A DNA stretch of 6,304 nucleotides. It comes from Cellvibrionales bacterium UBA1963. Its GTDB lineage: Bacteria; Pseudomonadota; Gammaproteobacteria; Pseudomonadales; UBA7434. Below, piece after piece: positions 5,764 to 6,304 of this stretch; the stretch's first letter is position 1, and each line of letters begins with the position of its first letter. The stretch spans positions 1 to 6,304 of the forward strand of contig DDED01000092.1 of the NCBI GenBank assembly GCA_002336035.1. Direction: 5' to 3'. The notes beneath the pieces were generated by a model. The model was given only the letters and a program-made list of their open reading frames with translations. It had not been told where the DNA came from and did not search any database. The translations under genes were made by a program, and so were the position numbers.

Positions 5764-6304
5764 TAAAGATGGCTTTTTTGGGTGGACATCTGTTGACCCG
5801 CAAGTCCCATTAAGACCATTTCAATCAGTAGCCATGCGTTCGCTTTATCAACGCTTTTGCTCATAAGATCCGCTGTAGATGCTAATTTTGTCCACTGCTG
5901 AAGTTGTATTTTTGAAATTGATTCAACGCTTTGGGTAACCGCTGTTTGACGTTTGCGCTGCACACGCAGGGCCCGTATACCATCATTTAACTTACCCTGC
6001 TCAGAAAATTGTTTTAATTGGGTTAAGGTTCGTAATTGATGCGCCATAGCCGCAACCAACGCAGCAGGTTCAGTGCCTTCTTCTTGCAAATGCCTTAGTG
6101 CGCGACAGGCGCTTAGTGGGTTGCCATCAATGGCATGATCAAAGCAATTAAACGCTGAAAACCGAGCATTGTCCGCTACTGCCTTGCCAATAATACTTCT
6201 AGTTAGTGTCGTCTTTTTATCAACCAATAAAGCTAACTTTTCTAATTCTTGGTTGGCGGCCATGAGATTTCCTTCAACCCGTTCGGCCAGTAATTGAGCT
6301 GCAT
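5763..6304 (-). CDS. holA: HolA, DNA polymerase III delta subunit (C-terminal part; 5' end missing)
   Basis: HolA is the clamp-loader subunit that opens the beta sliding clamp. On the minus strand the frame is open to the window edge; just before the Met at 6263 it reads AERVEGNL, so that Met is internal. The segment VEGNLMAANQELEKLALL is the conserved linker region of HolA, matching E. coli VEGNLLALAQALERLSLL. The following RFSAFNCFDHAIDG, the EEGTEPAALVAAMAHQLR segment and the helical tail correspond to the C-terminal oligomerisation domain that packs into the clamp-loader pentamer. About 179 codons are visible, roughly half of a 343-residue protein; the AAA+-like N-terminal half and clamp-binding residues lie outside. 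The gene converges on the lipB/NTF2-like block. In this cluster holA normally follows lptE and leuS, which should lie further right. Confidence 0.95.
   Translation of the reverse strand, partial: AAQLLAERVEGNLMAANQELEKLALLVDKKTTLTRSIIGKAVADNARFSAFNCFDHAIDGNPLSACRALRHLQEEGTEPAALVAAMAHQLRTLTQLKQFSEQGKLNDGIRALRVQRKRQTAVTQSVESISKIQLQQWTKLASTADLMSKSVDKANAWLLIEMVLMGLAGQQMSTQKSHL

Noticed and set aside
1..6304. Search for mobile elements, CRISPR repeats, tRNA or rRNA genes and toxin-antitoxin pairs
   Set aside because: No terminal inverted repeats, transposase motifs, regularly spaced repeats or tRNA-like cloverleaf sequence were seen; apart from the NTF2-like gene all genes are conserved housekeeping genes.

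Overview
The window looks like chromosomal DNA from a gammaproteobacterium. It carries most of the conserved cell-wall and lipoate block known from Pseudomonas-like and marine gammaproteobacteria, in the order rodA - mltB - rlpA - dacA - ybeD - lipB. After that comes one accessory gene of the NTF2/SnoaL superfamily and, on the opposite strand, the 3' part of holA. The moderate-to-low GC feel and AT-rich gaps fit a marine Cellvibrio/Spongiibacter-type lineage better than Pseudomonas itself. That placement is inference from gene order and protein character only.

Layout. Bases 1-773 are the C-terminal two thirds of the SEDS glycosyltransferase RodA, truncated by the window edge. A 117-base gap follows, with a 7-bp inverted repeat and a possible 23-codon leader ORF. 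Then come mltB (891-1904, exported lytic transglycosylase without a lipobox), a 102-base AT-rich gap, and rlpA (2007-2978, lipoprotein transglycosylase with SPOR domain). dacA (2989-4146, GTG start, D,D-carboxypeptidase), ybeD (4155-4454, DUF493) and lipB (4454-5134, octanoyltransferase) follow with gaps of 10 and 8 bases and a 1-base overlap, which points to one transcript with translational coupling. After 70 bases comes an NTF2-like gene (5205-5633) resembling ketosteroid isomerases, then a 129-base convergent gap, then holA on the minus strand (5763 to beyond 6304).

How the genes work together. RodA polymerises lateral-wall glycan with PBP2, which should lie just upstream. MltB and RlpA cleave glycan strands, RlpA being targeted by its SPOR domain to denuded septal glycan. 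DacA trims pentapeptides. LipB starts protein lipoylation and YbeD is a small companion of unproven function. HolA is the clamp-loader delta subunit and is functionally unrelated.

I found no mobile element, CRISPR array, RNA gene or clear new defence or biosynthetic system. The points most worth a second look are the ketosteroid-isomerase-like gene where lipA is expected, the possible leader ORF joined to mltB by an ATGA overlap, and the lipobox-free MltB.
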